A stretch of 64,000 nt of DNA. It comes from Oegoconia quadripuncta. Lineage: Eukaryota; Arthropoda; Insecta; Lepidoptera; Autostichidae. The DNA is taken from contig OX438741.1 in NCBI GenBank assembly GCA_949316235.1, positions 14,013,124 through 14,077,123 on the forward strand, written 5' to 3'. The position numbers and the translations under genes are program-made. The notes beneath the pieces are model-generated. The model did not search any database, was not told the DNA's origin, and saw only the letters and a list, made by a program, of their open reading frames with translations. Below are positions 48,026 to 59,374 of the stretch, piece after piece; the first letter of the stretch is position 1, and each line of letters starts with the position of its first letter.

Positions 48026-50932
48026 TCATGTCCACGCATTCTTATCATCCAGATAGTCAGAAATTTTATAATAGCCTTTGGCACATAGTTTCCGTTTAAT
48101 GGTTGTTTTAAATTTATTTAAAGGCAAATTTTGAATGTCTACCGGAACCTTATTGTAAAAGCGTATACATTGTCCCTTGAATGACTTAGTGACTTTGTGT
48201 AAGCGACTGCTATGGACAGCAAGTTTATTTTTATATCTTGTATTAACATTGTGTATTTCACAATTTTTCCTAAACAAATACAGATTCTTTCTTACGTACA
48301 TTAAGTTTTCGTAAATATATTGCGATGCCAAAGTTAATATATTGATTTCTTGAAATTTATTCCTCAGAGATACTCGGGAGCCTAACTTGTAGATCGCACG
48401 AACCGCTCGCTTCTGCAGAACAAAAATACAATTTATGTCCGCGGCATTTCCCCATAACAGAATGCCATAAGCCATTATGCTATGGAAATAGCTGAAATAT
48501 ACCAGCCTCGCGGTGTCCACGTCGGTTAAATAGCGGATTTTTTTAATAGCGAACACTGCAGAACTGAGACGTTTCGACAACCTTTCGATATGTGGACCCC
48601 ATTGTAGTCCTTTATCTAACATAATGCCTAGAAATAGAGTAGTGTCCACAAGCTCCAACTCCTCGTTTTTTATTAAAATAGTACTAGCTACCTGTTTGAC
48701 ATTAGGTAGTGAAAATTTTATGCATTTGGTTTTTTTTTCATTAAGAAGTAGGTTATTTGACGTAAACCATTCAACCACCTTAGAGATAGCACTATTCACG
48801 TCGTCAAGAGTTTTCTGTCGTCTCCTAACTTTGAAGAGCAAGGAGGTGTCATCAGCAAATATTGTTATCTCATGGTTTCCGTTTATACAATTGGGTAGAT
48901 CATTAATATATACAAGAAATAAGAATGGCCCGAGAATTGAGCCCTGTGGAACACCTATGCAAACTGGAGACCCTGACGACCTCTTACCATTGACATCAAC
49001 CCTTTGAACTCGATTACACAAGTACGATTCCAAAAGGTTGAGGGCACGGCCTATAATGCCATAGTAGCGTAATTTCCTGACCAGACCATCATGATGAACG
49101 CAGTCAAAGGCCTTGGATAGATCACAGAAAATACCTATCGCATCCTGCGAATCTTCCCATGCTTCAAATATATATTCAATAAGCGCAACACCGGCATCGG
49201 TTGTTGAGCGACCCCGTGTGAATCCAAATTGTTTTGAAGTCATTAAATTATTAGTATTGAAGTAAGACAACAATTGATTTAAAATTAGTTTTTCGAAAAC
49301 TTTACTAAAAGTTGGTAGAATTGAAATGGGTCTAAAATTAGTGGGGTCTGATGTACTACCAGCTTTGAATAATGGAATTACTTTACTTTGTTTCATCAAG
49401 TCAGGAAATACACCACTGTCTACACATTTATTAAAGATGCAAGCTAAGTGTGGTGCAATGCAATCAATGATGGAATTAACTATTTTAACAGAAAGACCAT
49501 AGAGATCAGTGGTTTTTTTCATTTCCAGTGATTTATACGCTTTCATGATGTCATTTGGACTAACATGTCTAAATATTTTCAGTTGCACATTCGGGACATC
49601 GCTATTCATTCTGAGTAAAGATTCGGCTACGGTGGGAGATGACTTAAGTGACTTCGTGGTTGTTATTGGAATATCTGTGAAAAACTTTTCAAATGCTTCT
49701 GCAACCTCCAAGTCTGTATTAAGGATGCAATCGTTAATTTTTAGTTCCATATTTGAATCGCGAGCCTTAACTTTTCCAGTTTCGCTGTTTATAACTGTCC
49801 ATGTGGTTTTCACAATGTTTGTACTATTTTTAATTTTGGATTTTATAAAACTTGTCTTTGCTAAGGTGCAAACACGTTTAAATAATTTGGAATATTTTCT
49901 TACATAATCAGCAAAAGCTGGACTAGTGTTATATGTCCTTTCATGATAAAGATCATATAACTTCAGGCGACTTTTATGGATTCCCACAGTCGCCCAATCA
50001 GTAAATACTAAACCACTATTTATTCTTATAACTTTTTCTTTGAAAATATTTTTGCACTCATTTTCTACCAAAGTGAATAATGAATTATATAATTCATTCG
50101 GACTCTCATACATAACATTTGTCAAGTCATACAATTTTGCCATAACATTATGTCTAAATTGCTTGAGCCGACCATCATTTACAGGAACACACATAATATT
50201 TCTTTCCAAAGACTTGCTAAGGGGTATGTTAATCGAGACTAATTGACCACAGTGGTCTGATGTTAACTTATTTATAATAGATTTATCACTCAGATCGAAG
50301 TTTGCAAAAACATTATCAATACAGGTCGATGAAGTTGGTGTTATTCGAGTTGGCACAGAGAAATTATGAACAAGATTATAACTTAAAAATATAGTTTTAA
50401 GTCTATTAGTGAGACTGCTCACTTCTAATAAATTTACATTAAAATCGCCACAAACTACAATAAATTTATTATTGTTACTAATTTTACCTAATGCTTCGTC
50501 CATAATTTCCTCGAATAAGTCATAAGATGAACTGGGGGGTCTGTATACGCTCATTACAATAAGCCGCTCAAGCTCTACACAGGCCAACTCAGTAGTTCGC
50601 TCAATAGAGAGATTCACTATATCCGAGCGTTCCCGGTGTTTTAATTTATTATTAGTAATAATTAAGGAACCGCCCCGTACCGCTTTATCCCTACTGAACG
50701 AACTTGAAACCTGATGATTTTTAAAGCTAAACATGAACTGACCCTGTTTTAACCAATGTTCTGTAATACATAATATATCAATATTGTGACAGTTCATGAA
50801 TAGCTCAATCTCCAGCTCTTTGCCCAAAATGCCCTGAATATTCTGATGTACTAGGTTTAATTTGTTACTCTTACATTTAGATGAGGGCTCAAATTTTTTA
50901 CATGAAGGTTGATTTTTATTTAATTTTAACAA
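48026..50932 (-). CDS. LINE copy 2 ORF2: endonuclease-reverse transcriptase, 968 residues, intact
   Basis: Endonuclease: NLVHQNIQGILGKE, ITEHWLKQGQ, SVYRPPSSSYDLFEE, VVCGDFNVNLLE, SDHCGQLVSI. RT: NFRPISILPTFSKVFEK, FGFTRGRSTTDAG, IFCDLSKAFDCVHHDGL, GVPQGSILGPFLFLVYINDL and catalytic FADDTSLLF. C-terminus: GILLWGNAADINCIFVLQKR and NKVPVDIQNLPLNKFK. Residue-level similarity to copy 1 is clear throughout and the lengths are identical, but the two belong to different subfamilies, as 3' untranslated regions differ. It starts 32 bases after the ORF1 stop. The enzyme would cut the target and prime reverse transcription there. Confidence 0.92.
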   Translation of the reverse strand: MLKLNKNQPSCKKFEPSSKCKSNKLNLVHQNIQGILGKELEIELFMNCHNIDILCITEHWLKQGQFMFSFKNHQVSSSFSRDKAVRGGSLIITNNKLKHRERSDIVNLSIERTTELACVELERLIVMSVYRPPSSSYDLFEEIMDEALGKISNNNKFIVVCGDFNVNLLEVSSLTNRLKTIFLSYNLVHNFSVPTRITPTSSTCIDNVFANFDLSDKSIINKLTSDHCGQLVSINIPLSKSLERNIMCVPVNDGRLKQFRHNVMAKLYDLTNVMYESPNELYNSLFTLVENECKNIFKEKVIRINSGLVFTDWATVGIHKSRLKLYDLYHERTYNTSPAFADYVRKYSKLFKRVCTLAKTSFIKSKIKNSTNIVKTTWTVINSETGKVKARDSNMELKINDCILNTDLEVAEAFEKFFTDIPITTTKSLKSSPTVAESLLRMNSDVPNVQLKIFRHVSPNDIMKAYKSLEMKKTTDLYGLSVKIVNSIIDCIAPHLACIFNKCVDSGVFPDLMKQSKVIPLFKAGSTSDPTNFRPISILPTFSKVFEKLILNQLLSYFNTNNLMTSKQFGFTRGRSTTDAGVALIEYIFEAWEDSQDAIGIFCDLSKAFDCVHHDGLVRKLRYYGIIGRALNLLESYLCNRVQRVDVNGKRSSGSPVCIGVPQGSILGPFLFLVYINDLPNCINGNHEITIFADDTSLLFKVRRRQKTLDDVNSAISKVVEWFTSNNLLLNEKKTKCIKFSLPNVKQVASTILIKNEELELVDTTLFLGIMLDKGLQWGPHIERLSKRLSSAVFAIKKIRYLTDVDTARLVYFSYFHSIMAYGILLWGNAADINCIFVLQKRAVRAIYKLGSRVSLRNKFQEINILTLASQYIYENLMYVRKNLYLFRKNCEIHNVNTRYKNKLAVHSSRLHKVTKSFKGQCIRFYNKVPVDIQNLPLNKFKTTIKRKLCAKGYYKISDYLDDKNAWT

Positions 50933-50964
50933 ATTGCCAGAGTTACCCTCTGTTGTCTTATATA

Positions 50965-52107
50965 TTAATTTAAATAACTTGGAATCGATTCCAAGGATTG
51001 TTCAATGTCAGTTGACTGCTCAATAGAAACAGTTGTCGTGTTTGCCAAGGATTTGGCAGAATTAATTATATAATATGATAGCAACTCAGCTATTTGTCGC
51101 TTAAAATATCTAGACAGATAGTAATTATCTTTAGTCAAAGTATAACAGTTCTTAATAAATTTATTTGTATCTATTATATGAAATTTATTGTCATGACATG
51201 ACATGTTATGCAATAGCATATTTAAATTATGTCTAGTAATATTTTCATTCTCTGTCAGACTTTGGCTGAAAGGCAGCGCAAATAAAATAATTTTGTCAAC
51301 ATTGGTCAAAATGTTCAATTTTGAAAATAATTGAACAAAGTTTTTCCTGCTGGCATTTCCCCTTCTACCGATGAATACAACAAGAGTTGTGTTTTTCTTA
51401 AAATTGTAAGATAGTATTTTTTCTAAAATGTCAATATAGGTGGCTCCGGGCAGACAATAATTAATTATTGCCTGACCCAGATTACGGGTAAGTTGTAAAC
51501 CCATACTCTTACCAATTTCATCACTGAACATCACTATATCATGCACATCATTAGAGACCGACGACTGCGAGAAGGAACCAGAGTGAGCAGCAACACAGGG
51601 CGCTTGCAGCATTGGCAAGGATGGGGTGATTTCATGCACAGGTGGCATGGATGAGACACAATGCAATGAGGCTTGGTCACAATTACACTGGTAATTGTTG
51701 GTCAATGATTCAAACCTTTCAGTATTGAACTTTGATAATTGTAAAAGCTCATCCATTCCCGCCGTGAGCTCCCCTAACTCCTTGCAGGATGTGTCATATT
51801 TTAAAGTAATTTGTTCAAGAGAATTCTGTAAGATAAGGATCTCCTCCTGCAAGTTCCGTGTGTCACGCTCATAAGTTTTTCTATTATTATCCAAGTTCTC
51901 ATTACATAAACAAATCTGTTTTATGAGGTCACACCGCTCTTTTTGTAATTTAATATATTTCGGAAATACAGTGTTTCTTTTTAAAAGTTTAGTAGTACGC
52001 CTAATAAATTTATTTATTTTTACATATTTTTTTATTTTATTCTTACTAAGAACAATGTTCTCTGATGTTTCTTTTATATAATTTCGACAAGTCGGTTTAA
52101 CAGTCAC
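50965..52107 (-). CDS. LINE copy 2 ORF1: coiled-coil plus esterase-like protein, 5' incomplete
   Basis: About 380 residues stay open to the element's 5' end. The first codon taken here (52107) is GTG; no ATG occurs before about residue 115 (GMDELLQ), so the native start was lost by 5' truncation or lies outside. Residues about 40-130 are rich in K, E, L and N with heptad-like spacing, a likely coiled coil. From about 185 the sequence (DIVMFSDEIGKSMG, LVVFIGRRGN, FHIIDTNKFI) resembles the SGNH-esterase-like half known from ORF1 of CR1-type LINEs. The expected job is RNA binding in the retrotransposition particle. Confidence 0.75.
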   Translation of the reverse strand: MTVKPTCRNYIKETSENIVLSKNKIKKYVKINKFIRRTTKLLKRNTVFPKYIKLQKERCDLIKQICLCNENLDNNRKTYERDTRNLQEEILILQNSLEQITLKYDTSCKELGELTAGMDELLQLSKFNTERFESLTNNYQCNCDQASLHCVSSMPPVHEITPSLPMLQAPCVAAHSGSFSQSSVSNDVHDIVMFSDEIGKSMGLQLTRNLGQAIINYCLPGATYIDILEKILSYNFKKNTTLVVFIGRRGNASRKNFVQLFSKLNILTNVDKIILFALPFSQSLTENENITRHNLNMLLHNMSCHDNKFHIIDTNKFIKNCYTLTKDNYYLSRYFKRQIAELLSYYIINSAKSLANTTTVSIEQSTDIEQSLESIPSYLN

Positions 52108-52654
52108 AATAGATAACGAGTTTGTAGGCGAGGTATTAATAAATCAATCTCAATAGAAGTCTTGAGGTTGTATCAACCAAGATGCTTCTTAAGCAGTTGA
52201 CGCTATCTCAAGCTCCGTACTAATATAAACCAGTCTTGAGGTCTACTCAGCTGAGATTACTTCTGAAGTATTAGCCTCAGCGGCGAATGAATGATCGCTT
52301 TTAGTGATCAGGTCGCCAAATTGTACATTCTATTCTTACCACTTTTCTGAAACTGTATTCAATTATTGTATTGTAATGATAGTCTTGAGTTTCGTTTATT
52401 AATACGCGCACCTCTCAAGTGAGTACTGCTTGAGTATGCACGTGCTTCTCAGGTCTCAAGTTAGGTTTATTAATCATCACGTTTACTTGAGACCGGTCAC
52501 AAGACTGTTCTAAATCTTGAGAATGGTTTTATAATACGGGCCTATGTAACCTAATGAATACACTTGTTAAGTTTCAACTACATCTGCGCACACGTTTTGA
52601 TTGTGCGATGATATCTGTCTGTCAGGACAATGCCTCTTATTGAAAGAGATTGCG

Positions 52655-52682
52655 AGTGTTATTATTATTATTATTATTATTG
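52655..52682. repeat. (ATT)n microsatellite
   Basis: About eight perfect ATT units. Confidence 0.8.
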
Positions 52683-52689
52683 CACACAA

Positions 52690-53264
52690 AAATAAAATAC
52701 AGAGAACATTTAACATACATGATGAAGTGTACAAAGGCGGTCTTATCGCTGATAGCGATTTCTTCCAGACAACCTCAGTTAAAGAAGCTTTTTTAATAAG
52801 TAGTTGGATAGTGCAAACAGTGTTATTGTCCCACATTGAAGTTTCATAACGATTGAACATAAATTGCAACAGTTATGATGCACGGCATATACGTACAAAC
52901 AGACGACGAAATATAACGGTTCCGACTTTATCACACAACTACAGAACCCTAAAAAAATGCAAATAAACATGTCTATTACGCCGCGGAGATTGTCTATTGT
53001 GCTGGGGCCGAATTCCCTTGGCAAGATTCAGGCGGCTATATCAAACTAAATGGCCTCTACGTTCGCGCCACTTAATGTCATTTTGATGAATTTATTGCAA
53101 TATATCAATATCTTTAACCTTTGGATCCGGAGGGTCCTGTTCTAATGGACCAATTGTCGGCAGACCTCTAAACTGTAGCTAAACATCCGGATTTGCTCGT
53201 TCTAATGCCCCGGAGGTATATATTGCGGTTTATATTATGTACACGATTGAAAAATCTATACGAT
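52690..53264. other. Gene-free stretch
   Basis: Short overlapping frames on both strands have no family features. No repeat family recognised. Confidence 0.35.
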
Positions 53265-53945
53265 TAAAGATTGAAAAAGGTATGATGAAATAGTTTGGAC
53301 ATGTGGAGAGGATGGATGAAAGAAGACTAACGAAAGAGATATACGAAGCGAATGTGGATGCTAGTGTGGTAGAGGAAGACCACGGCGAACCTACCATGAT
53401 CCAACTGGGGTTGTCTTAAAGAAAGGCCATGTCAAGAGGACCCTAAACCGACGAGCATGTATAAACAACTAGCCTTCCACCCGCGACTTCGTCAGCGTGG
53501 AAGATTTCATCAAAATCGGTTCACCAAAAAAATATGCCTATAAGTTAATCCAGGTCCTAATTTGTCTACCAACCAAATTTCATCCAAATCCGTCCAGCCA
53601 GTTAGGCGTGAAGAGGCAACAAACATACATACACACGCACAAACTTTCGCATTTAATTTTCGGGTTGTTCATTTGTTTATGTTTCCTCCAGGTACCGGAA
53701 TACTGAACGCAGCTGACAGAAGTAGAGATCCTCAACCATGCCTTCAATCTCCTGTTTGCGTTTGATGAGATTTGGCTACTACTTCTGTACCTGTAGGAGT
53801 AGGCAGAGACCACAGACTCTTATTAGTTGGGAAGAGAGTGAATTAAGCGAAAGATGTGTGTCAGGATCGTAGCAAGTGGAAGTCTGTGGTTTCTGCCTAC
53901 CCCTACGTGAAACAATGCGTGACTTTATGTATGTATGTATATCTA
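53265..53945 (+). mobile_element. RTE-like LINE C-terminus interrupted by another repeat
   Basis: 53265-53465 reads [47 protein letters not shown]; 53845-53945 continues with [19 protein letters not shown]. Between them is an insert with CCCGCGACTTCGTCAGCGTGG and AAACTTTCGCATTTA, the class seen at 38150. Same LINE family as 4665-4985. Confidence 0.65.
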
Positions 53946-54463
53946 TACGATACGGAATAACCTTTTAGCGGACTTTTTCATGATATAAGAAAGTAGCCTG
54001 TGTCTATCTTTAAACCTTTGTATAAATACAAAGATATACATTATGGTAACTCGATACGTCTATCTATTAGACGTTGATCCCTTTACTTTTAGGGCGCTTA
54101 TGTGTTACCAAATTTTGCGGTCGAACGCAAAAAATTACTATTGGTTTTCCTGATGCGTCGAAATATGCCCCTCGGCTGTTATTAGGACTCTATCAGTGGT
54201 GTTGTTGATGGCCAAGACCTAATATCTAAACATAATCGATAAAGTGGATCGCTCTCGAAATAGATTTACTCAATAGGAATCTTGAGATCGATAAAACGAT
54301 AAGTTACTTTATCGATGTCGAGATTGCAGCGATAACCGGACCCAAATATACAATATTCTGGTACTTATCGCATAATCAGCATTCAGAAATCTCTTAAAAC
54401 CACAAACCTAGCCTCTAAATCTGTAATACGCAGAGAACAGTTACTGTTGCGTCTCATGGTGGT

Positions 54464-54526
54464 ATTTGTTGTTGTTGTTACACTTTTTATTTTTGTACAC
54501 TTTGTATTCGTTGTTGTTGTTGTTGT
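54464..54526. repeat. (GTT)n imperfect microsatellite
   Basis: Two GTT runs separated by about 30 bases; the second has six units. Confidence 0.75.
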
Positions 54527-54894
54527 TAAGAATGGTTACTTTGTATGGGTAAACGAACATTTTTTTATCGAATTCGACTATGGTTCCGTTGGGAAAGTTG
54601 ATCGTAATCAATAGTGGGGTGACCATTCAAATTCACCTGTACACAACCTATTTAATTATATTTAGAAATTCTATCATCGAGTAAATAGTTTTACTTCTAG
54701 GTTTATTGTTATTAATGTGTTCCATCTATTTGACCATGTGACCACCGAAGTCGTTTTTGTGGTGTCTAATGCCATGTCTTAATTCTAATCGCATTTTTTT
54801 GTCGTCAAGTCCAAATTTTTCAATGACTCGTGTCATTATTTGGGTTCTCTACGTTATTGTTAAAAACCTTTCCTTAACAACGAAATACAATCAA

Positions 54895-55035
54895 TACATA
54901 CATAAAGGCATGCCTGTTTCCCGTAGCGGTAGGCAGAGACCATAGACTTCCACTTGCTACCATCCTGACACACCCTGTCGCTTCAATAACATACTAATGT
55001 ATATATTATGTTGTTTATACATGCTCGTCGATTTA
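54895..55035 (-). mobile_element. RTE-like LINE C-terminal scrap
   Basis: GCCTGTTTCCCGTAGCGGTA, CTTCCACTTGCTACCATCC and ACATGCTCGTCGATTTAG match 4670-4800 with a deletion. Confidence 0.55.
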
Positions 55036-55179
55036 GCGTAAATACCTGTATATTACCGTTTTATCGTAAGGAAAAAATAGAACATAATATTAGATAAGTG
55101 AAATAGAAGGTATTGGCATAGGTATTATAATTTCTTTTTTCAATATCATCAACGAATAAAATGTTGTGTCATTTGGTGG

Positions 55180-55545
55180 TCGCGTTTGTAGCATATTCAC
55201 AAAACACCCTCTCGCAGAAGACCGACGTCTGAGTAGTGGCATTTTGCCACTGCGCTTCGTCCGGTGAGCGAGGGCGCCGGAGGCCCACCTTCCAGTCTCT
55301 CTCCAGAATGGTAGCGGTATTTAAAGAGTTAGTACCCCAGGAGGGTACCAGCACTGTTAGTGCTGGAGAATCCCTCATCGCTCAGGCTGCCCTACTTATT
55401 CTGGGGTGGACACCTTCCTCAAAGGCCGGCAACGCATCTGTGACCCTTTTGGTGTTGCGGGTGTCCATGGGCGGCGGTGATTGCTTTCCATCAGGTGACC
55501 TGCATGCTCGTTTGCCGCCCTCTCACATAAAAAAAAAATAAAAAA
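55180..55545 (+). mobile_element. Retroelement fragment (GGCGGTGATTGCTTTCC tail family)
   Basis: The frame reads [20 protein letters not shown] and DCFPSGD.HARLPPSH, ending in poly(A) after CATCAGGTGACCTGCATG. The reverse of this tail is at 60602-60730. The family is common in moths; the clade is not fixed here. Confidence 0.6.
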
Positions 55546-56395
55546 AAAAACACGACATTGCGAACGACATTAGTTGAATTATTTGATCAATTTTTTAATT
55601 GTAATATTACTTATTGACTAAATTATTTATTATTACTTAGTTTGTCTCACTATTTACTTTTACCTCCAGATTGTATAATGATTATTATTTAATAGTGACT
55701 TTCCATCTAATTATTTTTTTTAAAAGAATTGTAATGAAAAATGAGAATCTGTAATTCGCATGACTTTGGCTTATAATTTTTTTATAATGATGCTGTTGAT
55801 TCTGTATTATCAATAAAATAAAATATTCCACATAATTATATACCCCATTAAATTAAATAAATTTTAAAAAAACTTGTAGTAAATATGAGTGCCGAATAAA
55901 TTTCGCCAGTCGCATAGCAATTTCCGGTCGGGGCGTGCGTCGCTGATGGTTTTGAAAAAAAAAAGAAACTACCTATGCCAATAACTTCTATTTCATTTAC
56001 CTAACATGCCCTATTTTTTTCTTACAATAATAAAACTCACCGGTATATAATACTCAATTTTTCAAATCGCTTGGTCACTCTTGTACGGGGACTTGATTTT
56101 TTTATCGAATAAAAAAATAATCATAGAAATGTGTATACCACATAACCCTCTTTGACTAGACAATTTTAATACTGATGCATGGTTCTCCAGACATACAACT
56201 TACACTTGACCAATTATTAATTGGTCCAACAAGACAAACAATTTTAATGAACTCGTTCTGGACATTGATTAATGGATACTATCATAATATTTTATACGTA
56301 GGACTGTCTGCCAGTACCTACCAAAATATATACTATTTGTATTTTTTTATACATATAAGAGTTAAATTAACTTAATTATTACTTTAGACACCAAA
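55546..56395. other. Gene-free AT-rich stretch
   Basis: No frame or repeat family recognised. Confidence 0.4.
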
Positions 56396-56995
56396 ATGCA
56401 ATGGCAAAGGGGTTCCAAAATTGGCGAAAATGCACCGTATGCAGTCAAAAAAATTCGACATATATCAGACGTAAATACTGCTAGATTAATATATATTAGT
56501 TATTTCCATAGCCTGATGTCTTACGGTATCTTGCTGTGGGGAAATGCCGCAGATATAAATACAATCTTTGTTTTACAGAAACGAGCCGTTCGCGCAATTT
56601 ATCAATTGAGACCTGCAGTGTCACTTAGAGATAGATTTAAAGAGTATAATATAGTAAAACCTTTTCGTCACAGTACATTTTTTTAAATCTAATATATGTC
56701 AAAAAAATATAGCATCATTTAGGAAAAATAGTGATAAAAATAATGTCAATACAAGAAATAAAGATAACCTTGCAGGTCACATAAGTCAAAGGGTTATGTA
56801 TACGCTTTTTCAATAAGGTTCCTGTTGATATACAAAATTTTCCTATCAATAAATTTAAAGATACGTTAAAACAGAAACTTATTAAGAAAGCAAATTATAA
56901 AATATCAGATTATTTAGATGATAAACATCCATAGACATAACCAGCTCGTTCACATAACCAAGCTATTTCACAATTAACAATGAAATATTAATGTG
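56396..56995 (+). mobile_element. LINE copy 1 subfamily, 3' fragment
   Basis: Frame 56430-56655 reads AVKKIRHISDVNTARLIYIS and LLWGNAADINTIFVLQKRAV, then frameshifts and deletions before IDIQN-like residues at 56825. Ends in the family 3' untranslated region (AACAATGAAATATTA). Confidence 0.75.
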
Positions 56996-57009
56996 CTTCT
57001 CGGTAGTAT

Positions 57010-57165
57010 AAAATATGGCATGGAACTATTCCAGCGTCAGTCTTTCCTGAACCCTACAACCTTGGGATCTTCAAGAGCAGGGTGAATAGGCATCTACCGA
57101 GATCGCGTGTTCATCTTCGGCCACACCGTAACTTTCCATCAGGTGAGATTGCGGTCAAACGAAAA
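57010..57165 (+). mobile_element. LINE C-terminal tail fragment ([10 protein letters not shown] family)
   Basis: Starts GGCATGGAACTATTCCAGCG and ends CCATCAGGTGAGATTGCGG. Confidence 0.6.
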
Positions 57166-57689
57166 TATTTTTTTTGATACTGTTCACATTCAGGATGATC
57201 GGAAGAAATAGAATTATCTCAAGTATCAGCTCTAAAGTGTGTCTCAGTCTTGGCACGGTTTTACTAGTACGAGTATTCTTTGTTTGTTGAAATAACTATA
57301 GCTTATATTCATGTATGTATGGAAAATCAATTGTATAAATGGTTACCATAGTTTACCCTTAATTTATGAGGATTTATCGCATACAAACTTTCGGGGCCAA
57401 ATTTACCGAAATGAATAAACCAATTACAATGAAACTTTACATGTATAAGCAGGATAAACAGTTAGTAGAAATTATTTTCAAAATATCAAATTTAAAAGCA
57501 TATATATCGCATTTTTTTGTTACAATGGAAAACTTAAAATAGCTCTAATTTAGTTCCAATACTCTTTTACGAAAATGTTCTCCACTATATCTTTAGTTCA
57601 ATGTAAGTGCTTTATGCATACAAAGTTTCATTAGAATCGGTTCATTAATTTCGAAAAATTTGGCCTTTGGAGTTTGTATGGAATACCGT

Positions 57690-57958
57690 GCGGGAGCCAA
57701 AAGCTATTATAAAATCACTGACTATTTTAATGATAAGCAAGCATAGAAATAGCTGTCTTATTATTCATATAATTATCAAATCACAAATTGTAACCCATAA
57801 TGTGCTTAAAAGAGCAACCCTAGAGTTTCTTGCTCGTTCTTCTCTGGGGAGTCAGCTTTGTGAATGAGCAGTAAATTTAAATATAATATTAATATTAATA
57901 GAGACGTTTTCAAGTGATAATTTTATCGTATAAAATCAAATATTTTGATTTGATTTGG
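57690..57958 (+). mobile_element. LINE copy 2 subfamily, 3' end
   Basis: From CTATTATAAAATCACTGAC through the 3' untranslated region (CTTGCTCGTTCTTCTCTGG) to TTTTGATTTGATTTGG. Close to 46140-46390. Confidence 0.75.
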
Positions 57959-58235
57959 ACAAGCGATTAATTGTACGATTATTTATGAAATTTTTACGAA
58001 CAAAACCGGGCTGCAACACTAACTTAATAAAATGATTTAAACGGCTTTATCATCAATGATGATGAATAATGACGAGGCTTGTTCAATCATGTCCACTTTA
58101 ATCTTGATACATGCCGTTTTTTTTTTTTTTTACTTATCGCCGGAGACAAGATCTTTGCTATTTTTAGCGGGGTACAAAACATAACAAGAGTTATTTATTT
58201 ATTCGGAATATCAACATCATTATAACAACGAAGAT

Positions 58236-58450
58236 TTGTGTAGTGGATAGTGACCCTGTCTGCGAAACCAAAGGGTGAGGGTTCGAATCCTTTCGAGGGG
58301 TAAATAAATAATAATAAATATCTTTGCACATACACACAGCGCCATTTTTCGTTCCACACTAAGCAACTAGGCTTGTATTGATACCAGATGGTACCTTTAC
58401 TACCGATTCATATACCCCATGATCGTTACATCGAGCCACAGAGGCGGTCA
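58236..58450. repeat. Mosaic of SINE family 2 head and tail and SINE family 1 head
   Basis: 58240-58300 family 2 head (+), 58318-58390 family 2 tail (reversed, CGTTCCACACTAAGCAAC), 58395-58448 family 1 head (reversed, GAGCCACAGAGGCGG). Confidence 0.6.
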
Positions 58451-58598
58451 AAGTACATTCTCAATCCAAACAATATTTGCACTTATTCAAGTATTATAAC
58501 ATTAAATGCTATACAATAATACTCATGGATAACTTAATTTGTTCTCTGAGTGTACAATTATCTACTCAACGACTTTCATACTGATACTTGATTCGAAA

Positions 58599-58672
58599 CA
58601 AGACCACAGATTACTAATAAGTTACTAAAGTAAACAAGACCACAGATTACTAATAAGTTACTAAAGTACAAG
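58599..58672. repeat. Tandem duplication of a 36-bp unit
   Basis: Two adjacent copies of a unit starting ACAAGACCACAGATTAC and ending GTTACTAAAGT; a third copy begins with ACAAGACC only. Confidence 0.8.
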
Positions 58673-58726
58673 ACCCTCTTTGAATTGAAGAGCCTGTATC
58701 CATTAGTGATATGATTTGTATTAAAC

Positions 58727-58960
58727 TAGAATAGAATAGAATAGAATAGAATAAAATAGAACAGAACAGAACAGAACAGAACAGAACAGAACAGAACAGA
58801 ACAGAACAGAACAGAACACAACAGAACAGAACAGAACAGAATAGAATAGAATAGAATAGAATAACTTTATTCGCTGACAGAAATACAAGGTACACAGAAA
58901 CAATTCACAACAAGCAAAAAAGTACAAAAAGCCAGACAATTTTATAATTTATGTGCGCCC
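58727..58960 (-). mobile_element. LINE 3' end with a long GAATA/GAACA pentanucleotide tail
   Basis: 58727-58863 is about 27 pentamers: outer ones GAATA, the middle about 17 GAACA. Then CTTTATTCGCTGACAG and untranslated-like sequence, so the microsatellite looks like an expanded LINE tail. Confidence 0.6.
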
Positions 58961-59084
58961 TGTACCAGGCCAACGAAATGGATCTGACTCAGCATAAAAC
59001 TAGTGACCAGCCCTGACTTCGCACGGGTGCAATTATTTTCTATAAATATATTATAATATAATATAATTTGAGAGCACCAGCGCC

Positions 59085-59195
59085 AAACTGATTAGGAGTC
59101 GAACTGATCATCATATTATGATGATGATGCTTCCGACCAATTTCGGCCAAAGCGACCACATCGACTTCTAATCGGTTTGGCGCTATAGTGTATCT
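59085..59195. mobile_element. Small inverted-repeat element
   Basis: AGCGCCAAACTGATTAGGAG and the inverse of CTTCTAATCGGTTTGGCGCT differ at two positions over 20 bases and continue to a shared GTCGA; the spacer is about 55 bases. Confidence 0.6.
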
Positions 59196-59374
59196 GTCAG
59201 TGATAGAATAAAAATGTTTTCTAAAAAATCAGTAGCTTGCTTTAGATATAGATATATATAGTAATAAAACATAGACTATTAGATAACTCATGTAACCATT
59301 TTCAAAAAAATCTACCAATAACTTCTTTTTATTATGAAAATTTTCACCGATTGCAAATATTCGTGATATTTTTT

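Larger units (their letters stand above)
47773..52132 (-). mobile_element. CR1/jockey-like LINE copy 2, nearly complete, GTATTA target duplication
   Basis: The - strand element has ORF1, ORF2, a 3' untranslated region and a tail of AATCAAAA units at 47773-47802. It is flanked by GTATTA at 47767-47772 and 52133-52138. ORF1 reaches the 5' boundary without an ATG, so a short 5' piece including the leader is missing. Both frames are otherwise free of stops. Confidence 0.88.
47761..52543. mobile_element. Inverted-repeat element (about 417 bp when empty) split by LINE copy 2
   Basis: The left 12 bases (AGGCCCGTATTA, 47761-47772) and 52139-52543 flank the LINE. After removing the LINE and one target duplication, the left terminus AGGCCCGTATTAATAAATC pairs with the inverse of the right terminus AGGCCCGTATTATAAAACC, both running into TCTCAAG-type sequence. 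The interior is rich in CTTGAG/CTCAAG words. No protein frame. Relative: 16318-16466. Confidence 0.7.

Noticed and set aside
58650..58939. Open frames of about 70-80 codons on the - strand
   Set aside because: They translate the pentanucleotide repeat (FCSVLFCSV...) and are low-complexity artefacts.
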